The position numbers and the translations under genes are program-made. The notes below the pieces were generated by a model. It searched no databases. It was not told the origin of the DNA and was given only the letters and a program-made list of their open reading frames with translations. A DNA stretch of 64,000 nucleotides from Sepioteuthis lessoniana (taxonomy: Eukaryota; Mollusca; Cephalopoda; Myopsida; Loliginidae): NCBI GenBank assembly GCA_963585895.1, contig OY757904.1, positions 868,407-932,406 of the forward strand. Direction: 5' to 3'. Within the stretch, counting starts at the first letter, position 1. Each line of letters opens with the position of its first letter. This document shows positions 10,634 through 26,700 of the stretch, in pieces.

Positions 10634-12645
10634 CAAAGATATAATATCAGAAAACCTTTAAAATAATGGTGTCTAAAGAAACGTCGAAATCTAAAAAGAA
10701 GCCAAAAAGCAAAGTCTTATCAATTATTGATAAGCTTGAAATGATTATTAATACACTTCGCATAAAATCCAGTCTTTATAATCAAATCTTCGTTATAAAA
10801 GCAGATCAAAATAAAAATCCCCAAGAGTGTTGTAATAACGGGTGAATACTTTATGTAAATGTTGTATAATTTCTTTTTTATCATCACATTAAAAATCAAA
10901 TATATCCGTGACTTTTTCACTGGTAACGATTAGATAAGTTACTTAATCTTTTTATTGCTTTTTCTTTTTACCCCTTTCACTATAATTTTTTGTAATTCAG
11001 TTATTTTCCCTTCTCTTCATTACTTTTTGTCCTTCCTTTTTCATTTTCTATTTTCTTCCAATTCATTCTCCATTTGCTCTTTTTCCCAATTCTTTTTCTG
11101 TTTTATTCGAGTCATTTCAAAAGACCGACGCTCCTGAGTTCACAACTCGATAACACAACTGATTTTTTTTTATCTTGCTTAGAATTTCTCTTGCTTTTCA
11201 AGACTATTAGGAAAGTCATGAGTTGAATGGTAGATGTAGTATTTAGAGGTAAAGTTTTGAGGATTATAAAAGCATCGCGTGTTCTTGACTGGGTAAAAGC
11301 ACTGATTTGGATTCAATATCTTGCATTTAACAGCAAGCCGGATTTTCTGCGTGGATATAATGTATTGTAATTGTCTTCTTGGAACTGAATCCATTAAGTC
11401 ATTTGGAAATTTATAAATATCTGCCAACAGCGGGAATTATTTAATTCGAGCCTTTATAAGTGGGTTCATCTCCAACTGCGACCGAACATCATTACTGATA
11501 ACTAGTGCCCATTTGGATGTATATACATTGGGTTTCAAAAGACTTGATATCATTTGAGATGTTCAGGGTATTTAACAAAAATCAATATCATTTTGTAATC
11601 CAATAACTTGACCAATAGTCATTGAAACAATTTAAAATTCTATGTCCAATGTTTAAGCGCCTTTTCTTTTCCAGTGAATGGCATTTATCTTCCTGAAATG
11701 AAAGAAACAATATCAAACATGAAATTTTGAGTTGTTTCTACACACGCTGTTTAGATTTGCGATCATTTGAACGAAAACTAGTCACCCTAACAGATTAAAA
11801 AAGTATATCAATTTTTCTTAAAAACTAACTTAAGATTTATGTGTAAGGATTTTCATAATAGATTTCGCTTTGTTCTTTGTTTGGTAAAACATAGGCAAAC
11901 TTTATAAATCAAATCAAAGAAGTGTATTAAGTATTCAAACTTGTTTTTTTTTTTTACTTGGTGGCGGTTTATTGAAGAATATATCATCGAGTCAAATTAA
12001 ATTTTCCTTGATAAAATCAGTTTATATATTTTGATTTTCAAAGTAGAAAATCTTTTTGCAATACTAATTTGAAATTTGTACATAGCAGACAAACCAGAAT
12101 TTAAATGTTTACCACTGATTTTTAAAACGACATTTGGGAACAACTGTGACAAACAAAACACCTTTTGGTAACAATGGTAAACATTTTTGTAAATTTGAAT
12201 ATCTACCTATGCACATTTTTTATTCGTAGCATCTCGATCTCTGTGCTCCGTTATCACAACATTGTTTCCTTGTCTAATCTTCTTTGGATTTCAAATCAAA
12301 TGACGGAATACAATAGCACCTTTAGATTAGACTTAAATCATCATCTTATACCACGAAATCTTGTAATGTAGCCCATATTCGCCTATCCAGTGTAATTATT
12401 GTTGATTTAATGATGGTCCGAATTTTCTCTGATCAATTCAAAAAGACAAAAAGATGAAATAAAAAAGTGGAGATAATGTATATGGTCGATGAGTCAAAGC
12501 ATCCAATTCAAACCGTAACAATTTGTTATAAAAGAAGCCATTCAAAACTTACCATACAGTATCAACTCTGTATCCTAATGTTTTTCATAAATAAAAAGAA
12601 ACGATTTCAGAGTTTTCTTTTTCTACATTAATTGCCATACCAAAA
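10631..12645. other. AT-rich stretch, nothing recognised
   Basis: Short frames only (none above 82 codons), with AT-driven composition and no domain or RNA signal I can support. A T-rich segment lies at about 10960-11110. Confidence 0.5.
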
Positions 12646-12649
12646 GCTA

Positions 12650-12812
12650 AAGAGTCTGCCTCTCAATTTTCTCACAGTTTGGTGGAGATGAGGATTGTGC
12701 ATTTCCTAAGGCCAAAGTCAGACGCAAGTAGCATTGTGTTGGATTTGAACTTGGTTTTCTGTGTCCATTTCCTGACACTAGAACCATTACGCCATACACT
12801 AACACCCCGTTA
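12650..12812 (-). repeat. tRNA-derived SINE head, minus strand
   Basis: On the minus strand TATGGCGTAATGG (A box, 12784-12796) is followed after about 30 bp by CCAAGTTCAAATCC (B box, 12741-12754), then by CCTTAGGAAATG, which matches CCTTAGGAAAGG in the family 1 copy at 5109. The copy ends after the proximal body. Confidence 0.65.
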
Positions 12813-14502
<1,690 letters not shown>

Positions 14503-14563
<61 letters not shown>

Positions 14564-14580
14564 AAACAGAGAGAGAGAGA
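14503..14580 (+). repeat. (TA)n with short (GA)n
   Basis: TA tract 14503-14560, then after a few bases a short GA run to about 14580. Confidence 0.95.
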
Positions 14581-14959
14581 CACTGTTTCATTGCATCATA
14601 ACTCTTTATTGTGGCTAGACACGCGAGATGCTTCAAGCAGGGATCAAAATCCGAGTGATTTTACATCAGTCGGATATCTTTCTACAGAGTCATCGTCATT
14701 CCCTGCATTAGTGAAGGAATTTTTTACGTATACCTTTTACATATACGTTATCGGCTACCAGGAGTGCTCAATTATTGAGAATAGCTATTGCGTTTCAACT
14801 TATGTGGTAGCCGGCAAATCCTCCAAGTGTGCTCGATTATGGAGAAGATATATATATATATATATATAATTGTTTTTGTTTGATCTGTGGAAACATACTA
14901 TAAGACCACAAAAATGAATTTTAAACTCTAATCTCTGCCACTGGCAATATTGGAGGCAT

Positions 14960-15170
14960 AGAAACTAATCTCATTCAATCCCAAATGAAATGAGCTGTCC
15001 ATGTCATCCAAATGGAAGACGATGAATTTCAAAGATCCTCATTCATAGCTCAGGTACAAGCTAGAAAATATCTGATGATACATAGAGCAAGTTGCTTCGC
15101 AAAGATTGGAAAATAAAATGCCATAAAACTTTGACAAAACGAATTTTCAGTGTATCGAGAGAGAAGACAA
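14960..15170 (+). pseudogene. LINE C-terminal fragment (second LINE type)
   Basis: Plus-strand translation from about 14982 gives QMK-(stop)-AVHVIQMEDDEF followed by FIAQVQARK. This fits the RW(A/S)GHVxRMEDxRxPKxLLYGEL signature found near the C terminus of many LINE reverse-transcriptase polyproteins. It has several stops. It differs from the adjacent 15328-16180 LINE, which has its own C-terminal HAGHCWRSKDEL block, so a separate older insertion is likely. No start or end can be fixed. Confidence 0.45.
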
Positions 15171-15327
15171 AAGCTCGACCAGTTATGCCCGCAAAGTAGC
15201 TGGCATGATTAATCTGACTTTGCTACGCGCACTTGTATGCAAAATCTATGGCTTGTTTGAAATCTCATAAGAGACTCAAGCATCAGATTTGAAGGAAGCT
15301 GTTAGACCCTCGTATATCGAAATCCAC

Positions 15328-16177
15328 GAGAGAGTCCATCGACAAAATCAGAGAAAATGGCTTCGAGATGACTAAGAGAAGAAGCAAAAGGTACCCCGCA
15401 AAAACAATCACGGACGCCGACTACGCTGATGACTTGGCGTTACTAGCGAATACGCCTAATCAAGCAGAGACACTACTGCACAGTCTGGAACGAGCCGCAG
15501 CTGGCATTGGCCTCGATGTCAATGCAAACAAAACTGAATATATGTGTTACAACCAAACGGGCAACATTGCCACACTAGACGGAGCCTCTCTGAAACTAGT
15601 AGACAAATTCACCTACCTAGGAAGTAGCGTCTCATCAACCGAAAAAGACATCGACACACGACTGACGAAGGCATGGACAGCTATCGATAGGCTCTCGATC
15701 ATATGGAAGTCGGACCTAACTGATGAAATGAAACGCAGTTTCTTCCAGGCAGCGGTTGTGTCGATACTGCTATATGGATGCACCACATGGACGCTAACGA
15801 AGCGGCTGGAGAGGAAACTAGACGGAAATTACACAAGAATGTTGAGAGCAGTATTAAACAAGTCCTGGCGACAAGACCCCACGAGACTCCAACTATACGG
15901 ACACTTGCCCCCCATCACGAAAACTATACAAGTCAGACGAACCAGACACGCGGGACACTGCTGGAGAAGCAAGGACGAGCTCATAAGCGATGTACTCCTG
16001 TGGACCCCCACATATGGATGTGCAAAAGTAGGACGACCAGCACGAACTTACATACAGCAACTATGTGAGGACACAGGATGTAACCCTGAAGACCTGCCGG
16101 AGGCGATGAATGATAGGGAGAAATGGCGAGAGAGGGTCAGGGATATCCGCGCTGGCGGCGTGACATGATGATGAGGA

Positions 16178-16180
<3 letters not shown>
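15328..16180 (+). mobile_element. LINE ORF2 3' part: reverse transcriptase C-terminal half, 5'-truncated
   Basis: A continuous 266-codon frame (15368-16168, open a little further upstream) is the C-terminal part of a non-LTR retrotransposon polyprotein. It carries the reverse-transcriptase catalytic YADD at residues 19-22 (TITDADYADDLALL), LVDKFTYLGSSVSST near 78-92, LLYGCTTWTL, and a C-terminal block from residue 194 (HAGHCWRSKDELISDVLLW, then GRPARTY). The frame ends at the stop at 16166-16168, followed by GATGATGAGGATGAT, a short ATG/GAT tail, then a TA microsatellite. The endonuclease and the N-terminal half of the reverse transcriptase are missing, as expected of 5' truncation during insertion. 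The trinucleotide tail and C-terminal layout suggest an RTE-like clade, but this is from memory. It is the youngest-looking of four copies (also 40422, 46745, 62165). Confidence 0.88.

Positions 16181-16230
<50 letters not shown>
16181..16230 (+). repeat. (TA)n microsatellite
   Basis: Directly follows the LINE tail and probably grew from it. Confidence 0.95.
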
Positions 16231-16231
<1 letters not shown>

Positions 16232-18130
16232 ACTTGTAGTTTCTAAGAAAATTTGTAACTTAAAAGAAAAAGAAAAGAAAAATCTTTAAGAAAAAGAAAT
16301 TAAAAACTTATATCCTCTCCCTCTCTCTCTCCTCTCTCTCTCTCCTTTTTTTTTTCTCTCTCTCTCTCCTTTAGTTTTCTTCTTATACATCTATTTGATA
16401 GCAACATCAGAATCGACAAAAACCCAATTGAGATAAATCTACCATAGCAGACGTAGTTTACCTCGTAGATGAAATAATTATGTATCTTTCACTTGTACCA
16501 TAAATCAGAGTTCAAGCCCTTCGAAGGAAAAAGTCATTTCAAATTTTGATTTTCTACCCAATCTCACCTTCTCACAAGGAAAACTAGTGTTACACAATCA
16601 TGTTACTTCTTCCGGAAATTAGGACAGGTGTCACGTTAAGTTAAACGTTGTAATGATTAAGAGAAGAATAGGGAATATATTATAAAAACGATTATCATGT
16701 TCTTCTCTACGTTTTCAATAGTATCACAAACAGCCTTTAGATTGCTTACAGTACAGCAATTGTTGTTCTGAATAGTCACCCTTTTATGAACTGAGCAGGT
16801 TCATCGGTGCTTAACTTCGTTGATCCTACAGGAAATAGTGATTTTAGCGTGACTTGACCGGAAGTCATAAGAAGAATTATCCTGATGCAATATTTAGAAT
16901 TAAAGTTATGTTAATTGTTTTTTTTTTCTGAAGAAGAATCTGAAGTGAAAAGTCAATGTGTGTGAGGCGATCATTGTTCATTAAAAAAGCTTTCAAGCTT
17001 CATTTGGTTAAAAAAATATAAGAAATCAGGCACTTTTAAGATTTTATTGATTTTTTGTAAATTCACCCCGAATAATTAAAAATAATGAGGAAAAAAATTT
17101 CCGACAGACTTTTTAAAATATGAATATAAAGTACTTTTGATCACTGTACCATCCAACCGTTTATTCACCTTCAGACTAAAGACGAGTTGTTTTTATGCAT
17201 ACATTTCTTTTTCTTTTTTATGCCAACTGAAAGATTGTCATAAGTCAATCAAAATGAACGGCTTTAAGATACTGCAGTGGTTAAATTCCTCCATCTTCGG
17301 ATTTATCTGGCCCGTGTAGCAATACTACTGTTTAGTATACAATGAGATTTACACAGTTGATATAGTAAATACAGATTGATTCCAACTAGATACCCACGTA
17401 AGATTGAAAGAAGAAAGAATCAAAACAAATGACTTCGGTGTCATGTCTAATTGACAAAACTGTCATCATCTTTCCATTGGTAACCCCATTAAACCATAAT
17501 TACTTAACAGATCCCTATCATATTGCTGCAATACTGAAAAGTATTTTTGTTTTATGTAGTTATAGTTAATCATACTCAGCTTCACACTTTAAAAAATCCA
17601 TTATTTATGATTAAAATCGATGACTTTGAAGGAAAAATATCCAAAATATTCGATTGTACATGATTAGAACCCTAGAATGAATAAATATGTTTTATAGACT
17701 TAGCACAAATATTTTCCTAAAATGTTTTTACGTGTAGTTAGATTGAAAAAAAAAAATTTTAAAACTTCTCACTAATAGCACTAGTAAAATTACACTCAAA
17801 TTAATTTTCCCCATTCTATTTTTCGTTTTTTATCTTTCTTGTTTTTATCTCTCGCTGCAGCCAAATATAAGAAAACAACAGTTTTAAACGCATTAAAATT
17901 CTGAATTTTAATTTTAGTTTGGCCTCACTGACTCTTTTTTACATCAAATATATTTTCATATTTTACTTTAGCCACAATTTGCATTTTTATCGATTGTCTT
18001 TTTGTTGCATTTGTTATATTTGATTACTTATTTTTATTCCTTATTTTGGATGTGTTTTTGATTATTTTATATGAATAAAGTTACTAAATTTTGTCCATGT
18101 TGTTCCGTGTAGACTACAAATAAATATCGA
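16231..18130. other. AT-rich stretch; CT tract and a lone B-box-like site
   Basis: A CT-rich tract lies at about 16313-16372. CAGAGTTCAAGCCC near 16506-16519 resembles a B box, but I cannot extend it to a SINE body. No gene is recognised. Confidence 0.45.
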
Positions 18131-18139
18131 AATAGTGAA

Positions 18140-19320
18140 ACTCCCATAACTAATTGTTACCCTAGTACTTTTTCTCCTATCTTGGACCTTAAAAATAAAG
18201 TATTTAATAAGATTAAAAAAACCTTTAATATACCTAAGATATGTCGACGATATGCTCATTCTCGCTAATGATATTAATGAAATAAACATGCTACAAAAAA
18301 GTTCAAGTCTTAATTTTACCCATGAACTAAACAAAAACAATAAATTTTCCTTTTTAGATGTTCTCATTGAAACTGAGTACAATAATAATTGCTTCACTAC
18401 CTCTACTTACAAAACCCCCCACTAATAACAACTCTTGTACTCTCAAATTTAAAAGTGAATGCCCTTTCCGATAAAAAAAGCAGTTATTAATAATCTAATA
18501 TCCCGTGCAAAACTAATCTCGTCCTTCAAAACAATACTTTATAAAGAATTAGAAAATATGAAACAAACTCTCATCAATCTTGGGTTCCCTAACAATACCG
18601 TTGATGAACAGATATCAGCCAACTAAATATACACTGCAACGCTCTAATCAATAAAAAAATTTTACTGAACTTTTTTACCGTGACCAAATCCACTACAATA
18701 AATAAGATGAAAATATTTTAAAAACGTTAATCAAATACTCCCCACTGATCCTAAAAAAAAAATCAAACTTATCATATACTATAACAAATTTAAAACTTCC
18801 AACTTGGTTATTAACAATAATTCCACCTCCTCGATTGGGGATTTGCAAAAAAACTATCGTTGTATATTAATTTAAATGTATTTTAGGAGATTGTATATCT
18901 GAGAATAACAGTATATACGTTGGCTTAACCTCAACTACCCTATCGAGACGACTCACTAAGCATCTATCTGATATAACATCTAAAAAAACATTCCTGTCTC
19001 AAAACTGAATTTCAAAAAATTCTTACCAAAATCACAATATTAGAACAACAAAATAACAGACAAAAATTACAAAAATTCATATAAAAATGAAACAACCCAA
19101 ACTCAATAGAATCAATTTAGAATCCAGTACTAATGTACTTAAATGTATTTAGCAACTGCTGCTACTTATAGAAACAAATAAAACGCTACAACAAGACACC
19201 AGTATAAATAATAAATACTTAAAAAGTTGTAATGTACATGCAAAGGTCACATCGCTTTTGCAATATACACACCTCTGATGATGGCTCAAGATGTTGGCAA
19301 AACATGTCAATATTGTCCAA
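18140..19320 (+). mobile_element. Penelope-like retroelement fragment, broken
   Basis: A retroelement remnant of the Penelope-like type. Recognisable parts in order are a reverse-transcriptase block with RYVDDMLIL at 18237-18263, downstream reverse-transcriptase segments (FSFLDVLIE, CFTTSTYKTP, KSECPFRIKKAV, then NMKQTLINLGFPN), and a GIY-YIG-type endonuclease block near 18890-18985 (NNSIYVGLTSTTLSRRLTKH). The YVDD box together with a C-terminal GIY-YIG domain is what separates Penelope-like elements from LINEs. The 3' region ends near 19260-19320 with a CTGATGATGG...CAAAACATGTC motif like those at other element ends in this window. The 5' half is missing and the rest carries a number of breaks, so it is an old inactive copy. 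Family assignment rests on motifs only. Confidence 0.75.

Positions 19321-19323
<3 letters not shown>

Positions 19324-19359
<36 letters not shown>
19324..19359 (+). repeat. (TA)n microsatellite
   Basis: Follows the 3' end of the Penelope-like fragment. Confidence 0.95.
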
Positions 19360-19361
<2 letters not shown>

Positions 19362-20044
19362 TAATTTATAAAACCTCTAAATGTTAGACAGGGGTGTATC
19401 GTAAAAATAAGCACTCTTATCGCTGATAAAAACAAAATAAAACTGTTCGTGATATCGGTATTGATATTTATAAATGTCGACGCAGGACAGATGCTGTAAT
19501 ATAAGGTGCAAATACAAAACTTTAATCGCATGACCGTAAAAAAAAAAAACTCTAAAGAAACTACACAAAAATATTAATGTAAATGTTCAATGCACGCATT
19601 TCCCTAACCTCTAGGCATAAAATAACCCCAGACGGGTTGGCATGCTATTAAAATCAATCAATCAACCTTACGTATTCATACTCATCAGCAGGGAACCTGT
19701 TATTAGTAGCAAGCTTACTATTTCTAATTGTAGATCCTCACGTAATATAAACAATGTTTTTACTTTATAATAAACTAGTCAACACTTCATAGATAACTAC
19801 TTATGTACACGAATAAATAGAAAAAATGTCGATATATAAAGAAATACACCCTCCCAATACTTTTATGTACTAATTACATACCCTGCTTATCGCCTTTTTA
19901 CCGAGGAAAGAAGAAATTATTTCTTGAGTGTCATCTCTCCTGGCTGCACCTCCATATGGCCAACAAAAAGATACAGTTAGAGTCAAATCCTACCATTTGA
20001 GGCGTTCAGTAGGGAAACTCCATATTGACTAGAAATTTATTAAA

Positions 20045-20046
<2 letters not shown>
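19360..20046. other. AT-rich stretch, nothing recognised
   Basis: No domain, RNA gene or element boundary that I can support. Confidence 0.5.

Positions 20047-20098
<52 letters not shown>
20047..20098 (+). repeat. (CA)n microsatellite
   Basis: About 26 CA dinucleotides. Confidence 0.97.
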
Positions 20099-20101
<3 letters not shown>

Positions 20102-20711
20102 TGAGGGGTTACACACTAAACTCGATCGTGTATTAGAATCCGCCCGATAATGCTAATTATTACACAGTCACTTAGCAGTCAGGCAGTTGAAGACTAATTC
20201 GTTATTATATCCATTTTCAGTCTTGACTGGAGACATCTATCAGCACGTATGTAAGAGAAATGCATATACTGATATGTAAAGGGGTTTTGTGTGTAGGTGC
20301 AGTTACGATGTACTTCTCGCAGACTCTAAAGGTCGGTGCTCGAACCAAGGAAAAAATCTGAATTTCGAAAGCTGAGTTTCAAGGTAGTTAGGCTCTTACT
20401 ATGTGGAAGTTTTGATATCATTTGATATTCTAACCACATGGTTTCTTTCATGCCTGACTAAATTTTAGCTTTGTCAATATAAATTTTATTATGGTTATGA
20501 TTTCAAAGACATTGACTGGGGCAATGAGAAAAGGCCACAATACACGAGTACGTGCGCACACACAGACATGCATAGTAGATGCTTTGCACAATATAATTAG
20601 TAGAAGTAGCAGTTGACAAAAATTGCCATACGCTTTTTGGATGTCACATTATGTAGCGTTGATCCAGACAAAATTTATGCGCACGCACGCACATACACGG
20701 GCATTTATATT
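20099..20711. other. Intergenic stretch; B-box-like site only
   Basis: GGTGCTCGAACC near 20335 resembles a B box but lacks a convincing A box or body. Nothing else is recognised. Confidence 0.4.
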
Positions 20712-20832
20712 CGGAGACACTGAGTCAATGGGGCTTGGTGACTGTCAGTTTCTCACTTATGTAATCATTTTTCTGATGATCGCATAAGTTAGAAACTAAC
20801 AGTTACCAAGCGCTGTTGACTCCGTGTCGGCG
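20712..20832. repeat. Foldback: 57-bp inverted repeat with 7-nt loop
   Basis: The arm 20712-20768 (GCTTGGTGACTGTCAGTTTC near its middle) pairs with 20776-20832 (GAAACTAACAGTTACCAAGC) at about 80 percent of positions, leaving a loop of about 7 nt. Weaker pairing seems to continue about 10 bp outwards. A transcript would form one long hairpin. It could be a foldback/MITE-like element or a small-RNA precursor; I see no second copy in the window. Confidence 0.8.
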
Positions 20833-20853
20833 TAATCTTAAATTGTGTGTGTG

Positions 20854-20854
<1 letters not shown>

Positions 20855-20907
<53 letters not shown>

Positions 20908-20973
20908 TCTATCACTGATATCAAGTACTACTCTTTATTTATGAATATAGCAAAGTAGATTATTAATGCATAT

Positions 20974-21033
<60 letters not shown>
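20855..21033 (+). repeat. Two (TA)n microsatellites
   Basis: TA tracts at 20855-20905 and 20976-21033 separated by about 70 bp. Confidence 0.96.
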
Positions 21034-21036
<3 letters not shown>

Positions 21037-21180
21037 TTTATTTTGCTTCATTTTTCATCTGAAAATAATTTTTTAAAATGAAACATTAAGCAAATACTAC
21101 CCTAAAGATGGTCATATAGACCAGAACATTGTCAAATTTCATATAAAGAATAATTCTCTGAATATTGTGGTTTTCATATT

Positions 21181-21184
<4 letters not shown>
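21034..21184. other. Short AT-rich spacer
   Basis: Nothing recognised between the two TA tracts. Confidence 0.4.

Positions 21185-21266
<82 letters not shown>
21185..21266 (+). repeat. (TA)n microsatellite
   Basis: About 41 TA dinucleotides joined directly to the unclassified repeat. Confidence 0.97.

Positions 21267-22323
<1,057 letters not shown>

Positions 22324-22404
<81 letters not shown>
22324..22404 (+). repeat. (CA)n microsatellite
   Basis: About 40 CA dinucleotides. Confidence 0.97.
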
Positions 22405-22408
<4 letters not shown>

Positions 22409-23756
22409 GAGACACACACACACTACCACTACCACCAATATAATATTTACACGGAAGGGTAATGTACATATATTTTCACGCTCATGTTCTCATTTATTGC
22501 TACCCCCCCCACACACACGTGCACGCACGCGCGTAAATAAACATTAAGTTCAAACTTATAAACCAAAATAGGATACGACTTTATAATATATTCTCATAAA
22601 TATGTCAAACGAAAAGAAAGTTTATATCAATTCATGGACCTCTTTTGAAAAGACATTGACGATTGTCTACCAGTTTATTTAAACATGTGTAAATGGTTCG
22701 TCAATAATTCGGGAGACTAAAGCGAATTATTAACTTGATTTTGATAAAAAAATTCACAGTATAATGTTCGATCTATGTGATTTATATTCACTACTGAATT
22801 AAATCCATCGATGAGGGCGGAGATTATGTTGAAAAATAAATAAATATTTGTTGTGTAAAACAAATGCTTTTTCATCATTAAACAGTGAAGTTATTGATGT
22901 ATTTACGTAAATGTAATGTCTTACTCGAGCATACAAACGCAGATATGCTTGTTGATAGTCAGTAAGCACTCCTCAACAGATACCTTATTATTCCAAGTAA
23001 TACTCCAGGCATATATAACATAGACGGAAATTAGGCACATACCAAGAAGCCCCCCCCCAAAAAAAACAAGAAAAAAACACATTGGCTTATAAACTTTTTG
23101 GATGAAAATAAATTTTAATTGAGAGTTGACAGAGGGAATTGAACAAAAGTCAACCGTGTAGAAAATGTTATCTGCAAAACTAGAAGCTGCTCTAAAAGAA
23201 AACAGTGAAATATTCAAATACTTTAAATCCAGACTGATCACTTCATCTAAGCAAAAGATCCAAGTTGATATTCATAAATAAGAAAAAGAAAATTGTCCAG
23301 ATTAAGGAGCAGCAGATTCCAAGGTGAAGAGGAAAGAAAAAGAGAAATAAATTGCAGGAATTTTCCGAGGAATTGAAGAAACTGTTGAACATGAGTGTCA
23401 AGCTTATAAAAGTCGGTGCAATTATAACTGATCCGAAAAATCTGAGAATTGAAATTTGATGAAGTAAAATTTGAAGAACGATTAGTGACCATGATGATGC
23501 TGGAGGTCAGAAAAAAAGTACACATAGAAGTGTTGGAAATTTAAATAAATTTGCTGTCATTTAACTATAACTATAAGATCTCTAGTGAAACCATAAGAGA
23601 AAAAGGAAGCTTTGATCAAGGAAACCAAAATGTAAAAATGGCAACAAGACAAATTCACCGTCGGAAAACGCGAAAACATAAGCAATGATAAAAAAAAATC
23701 AACGAAGAAAAATAATACAACGAAAACTTAATTTTAGAAACAAAAGACCTTATCGA
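22405..23756. other. AT-rich flank of the 32-bp satellite
   Basis: Two minus-strand frames of 92 and 106 codons (22921-23525) show no domain. A 12-codon plus-strand string at about 22803-22842 (KSIDEGGDYVEK, then a stop) resembles the end of mariner transposases but nothing upstream supports it. The segment at 23260-23756 is purine-rich on the plus strand. Confidence 0.4.
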
Positions 23757-26700
23757 TGAGATAATACCGACAAGGATGAAAGGAAATTATCGATGTGATA
23801 ATAAAGACAAGGATGACATTATCGATGGGATAATACAGACAAAGATGACATTATCGATGGGATTATACAGACAAGGATGACATTATCGATGGGATTATAC
23901 AGACAACGATGACATTATCGATGGGATAATACAGACAACGATGACATTATCGATGAGATAATACAGACAAGGATGACATTATCGATGGGATTATACAGAC
24001 AAGGATGACATTATCGATAGGATTATACAGACAAGGATGACATTATCGAGGGGATAACACAGACAAGGATGACATTATCGATGAGATAATACAGACAAGG
24101 ATGACATTGTCGATGGGATAATACGGACAAGGATGACATTATCGACAGGATTATACAGACAAGGATGACATTGTCGATGGGATAATACAGACAAGGATGA
24201 CATTATCGATAGGATTATACAGACAAGGATGACATTATCGATATGATTATACAGACGAGAATGACAAAATCGATAGGATTATACAGACAAGGATGACATT
24301 ATCGATGGGATAATACAGACAAGGATGACATTATCGATAGGATTATAAAGACAAGGATGACATTATCGAGGGGATAACACAGACAAGGATGACATTATCG
24401 ATGAGATAATACAAACAAGGATGACATTGTCGATGGGATAATACGGACAAGGATGACATTATCGACAGGATTATACAGACAAGGATGACATTGTCGATGG
24501 GATAATACAGACAAGGATGACATTATCGATAGGATTATACAGACAAGGATGACATTATCGATATGATTATACAGACGAGAATGACAAAATCGATAGGATT
24601 ATACAGACAAGGATGACATTATCGATGGGATAATACAGACAAGGATGACATTTTCGATGGGATAATACAGACAAGGATGACATTATCGATGGGATAATAC
24701 AGACAAGGATGACATTTTCGATGGGATAATACAGACAAGGATGACATTATCGATGGGATTATACAGACAAGGATGACATTATCGATGTGATAATACAGAA
24801 AAGGATGACATTATCGATGGGATCATACAGACAAGGATGACATTATCGATGGGATAATACAGAAAAGGATGACATTATCAATGGGATAATACAGACAAGG
24901 ATGACATTATCGATAGGATTATACAGACAAGGATGACATTGTCGATGGGATAATACAGACAAGGATGACATTATCGATGAGATAATACAGAAAAGGATGA
25001 CATTATCGATGGGATTATACAGACATGGATGACATTATCGATGGAATAATACAGACAAGGATGACATTATCGATGGGATAATACAGACAAGGATGACATT
25101 ATCGATAGGATTATACAGACAAGGATGACATTATCGATGGGATAATACAGAAAAGGATGACATTATCGATGGGATAATACAGACAAGGATGACATTATTA
25201 ATGGGATAATACAGACAAAGATGACATTATTGATGGGATAATACAGACAAAGATGACATTATCGATGGGATAATACAGACAGGGATGACATTATCGATTG
25301 GATAATACAGACAAAGATGACATCATCCATGGGATAATAAAGACAAGGATGAAATTATCAATGGGATAATACAGACAAGGATGACATTGTCGATGGGATA
25401 ATAAAGACAAGGATGACATTATCGATAGGATTATACAGACAAGGATGACATTATCGATGAGATAATACAGACAATGATGACATTGTCGATGGGATAATAC
25501 AGACAAAGATGACATTATTGATGGGATAATACAGACAAAGATGACATTATCGATGGGATAATACAGACAAGGATGACAGTATCGATGGGATAATACAGAC
25601 AAATATGACATCATCCATGGGATAATAAAGACAAGGATGACATTATCGATGGGATAATACAAACAAGGATGACATTGTCGATGGGATAATAAAGACAAGG
25701 ATGACATTATCGATGGGATAATACAGACAAAGATGATATTATCGATGGGATAATACAGACAAGGATGACATTATCGATGCGATAATACAGACAAAGATGA
25801 CATTATCGATGGGATAATACAGACAAAGATGACATTATCGATGGGATAATACAGACAAGGATGACATTATCGATGGGATAATACAGACAAGGATGACCTT
25901 ATCGATGGGATAACACAGACAAAGATGACATAATCGAATGGATAATACAGACAAGGATGGCATTATCGATGGGATAATACAGGCAAGGATGACATTATCG
26001 ATGAGATAATACAGACAAGGATGACATTATCGATGGGATAATACGAACAAGGATGACATAATCGATGGGATAATACAGACAAGGATGACATTATCGATGG
26101 GATTATACAGACAAGGATGACATTATCTATGGGATAATACAGACAAGGATGACATTATCGATGGGATAATACAGAGAAGGATGACATTATCGATGGGATA
26201 ATACAGACAAGGATGACATAATCGATAGGATTATACAGACAAGGATGACATTATCGATGGGATAATACAGACAAGGATGACATTATCGATGGGATAATAC
26301 GAACAAGGATGACATAATCGATGGGATAATACAGACAAGGATGAGATTATCGATGGGATTATACAGACAAGGATGACATTATCTATGGGATAATACAGAC
26401 AAGGATGACATTATCGATGGGATAATACAGAGAAGGATGACATTATCGATGGGATAATACAGACAAGGATGACATAATCGATAGGATTATACAGACAAGG
26501 ATGACATTATCGATGGGATAATACAGAGAAGGATGACATTATCGATGGGATTATACAGACAAGGATGACATTATCGATGGGATTATACAGACAAAGATGA
26601 AATCATCGATGGGATAATACAGACAAGGATGACATTATCGATGGGATAATACAGACAAGGATGACATTATGGATGGGATTATACAGACAAGGATGACATT

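Noticed and set aside
22800-22845. Mariner transposase C-terminus-like string (KSIDEGGDYVEK, stop)
   Set aside because: Only 12 codons fit and the upstream 130 bp show no transposase similarity; likely chance.
25291-25707. 138-codon minus-strand frame (and others at 27703, 32395, 33419, 34071)
   Set aside because: Periodic translation of the 32-bp satellite, which lacks stops on that strand; repeats every 96 bp by arithmetic.
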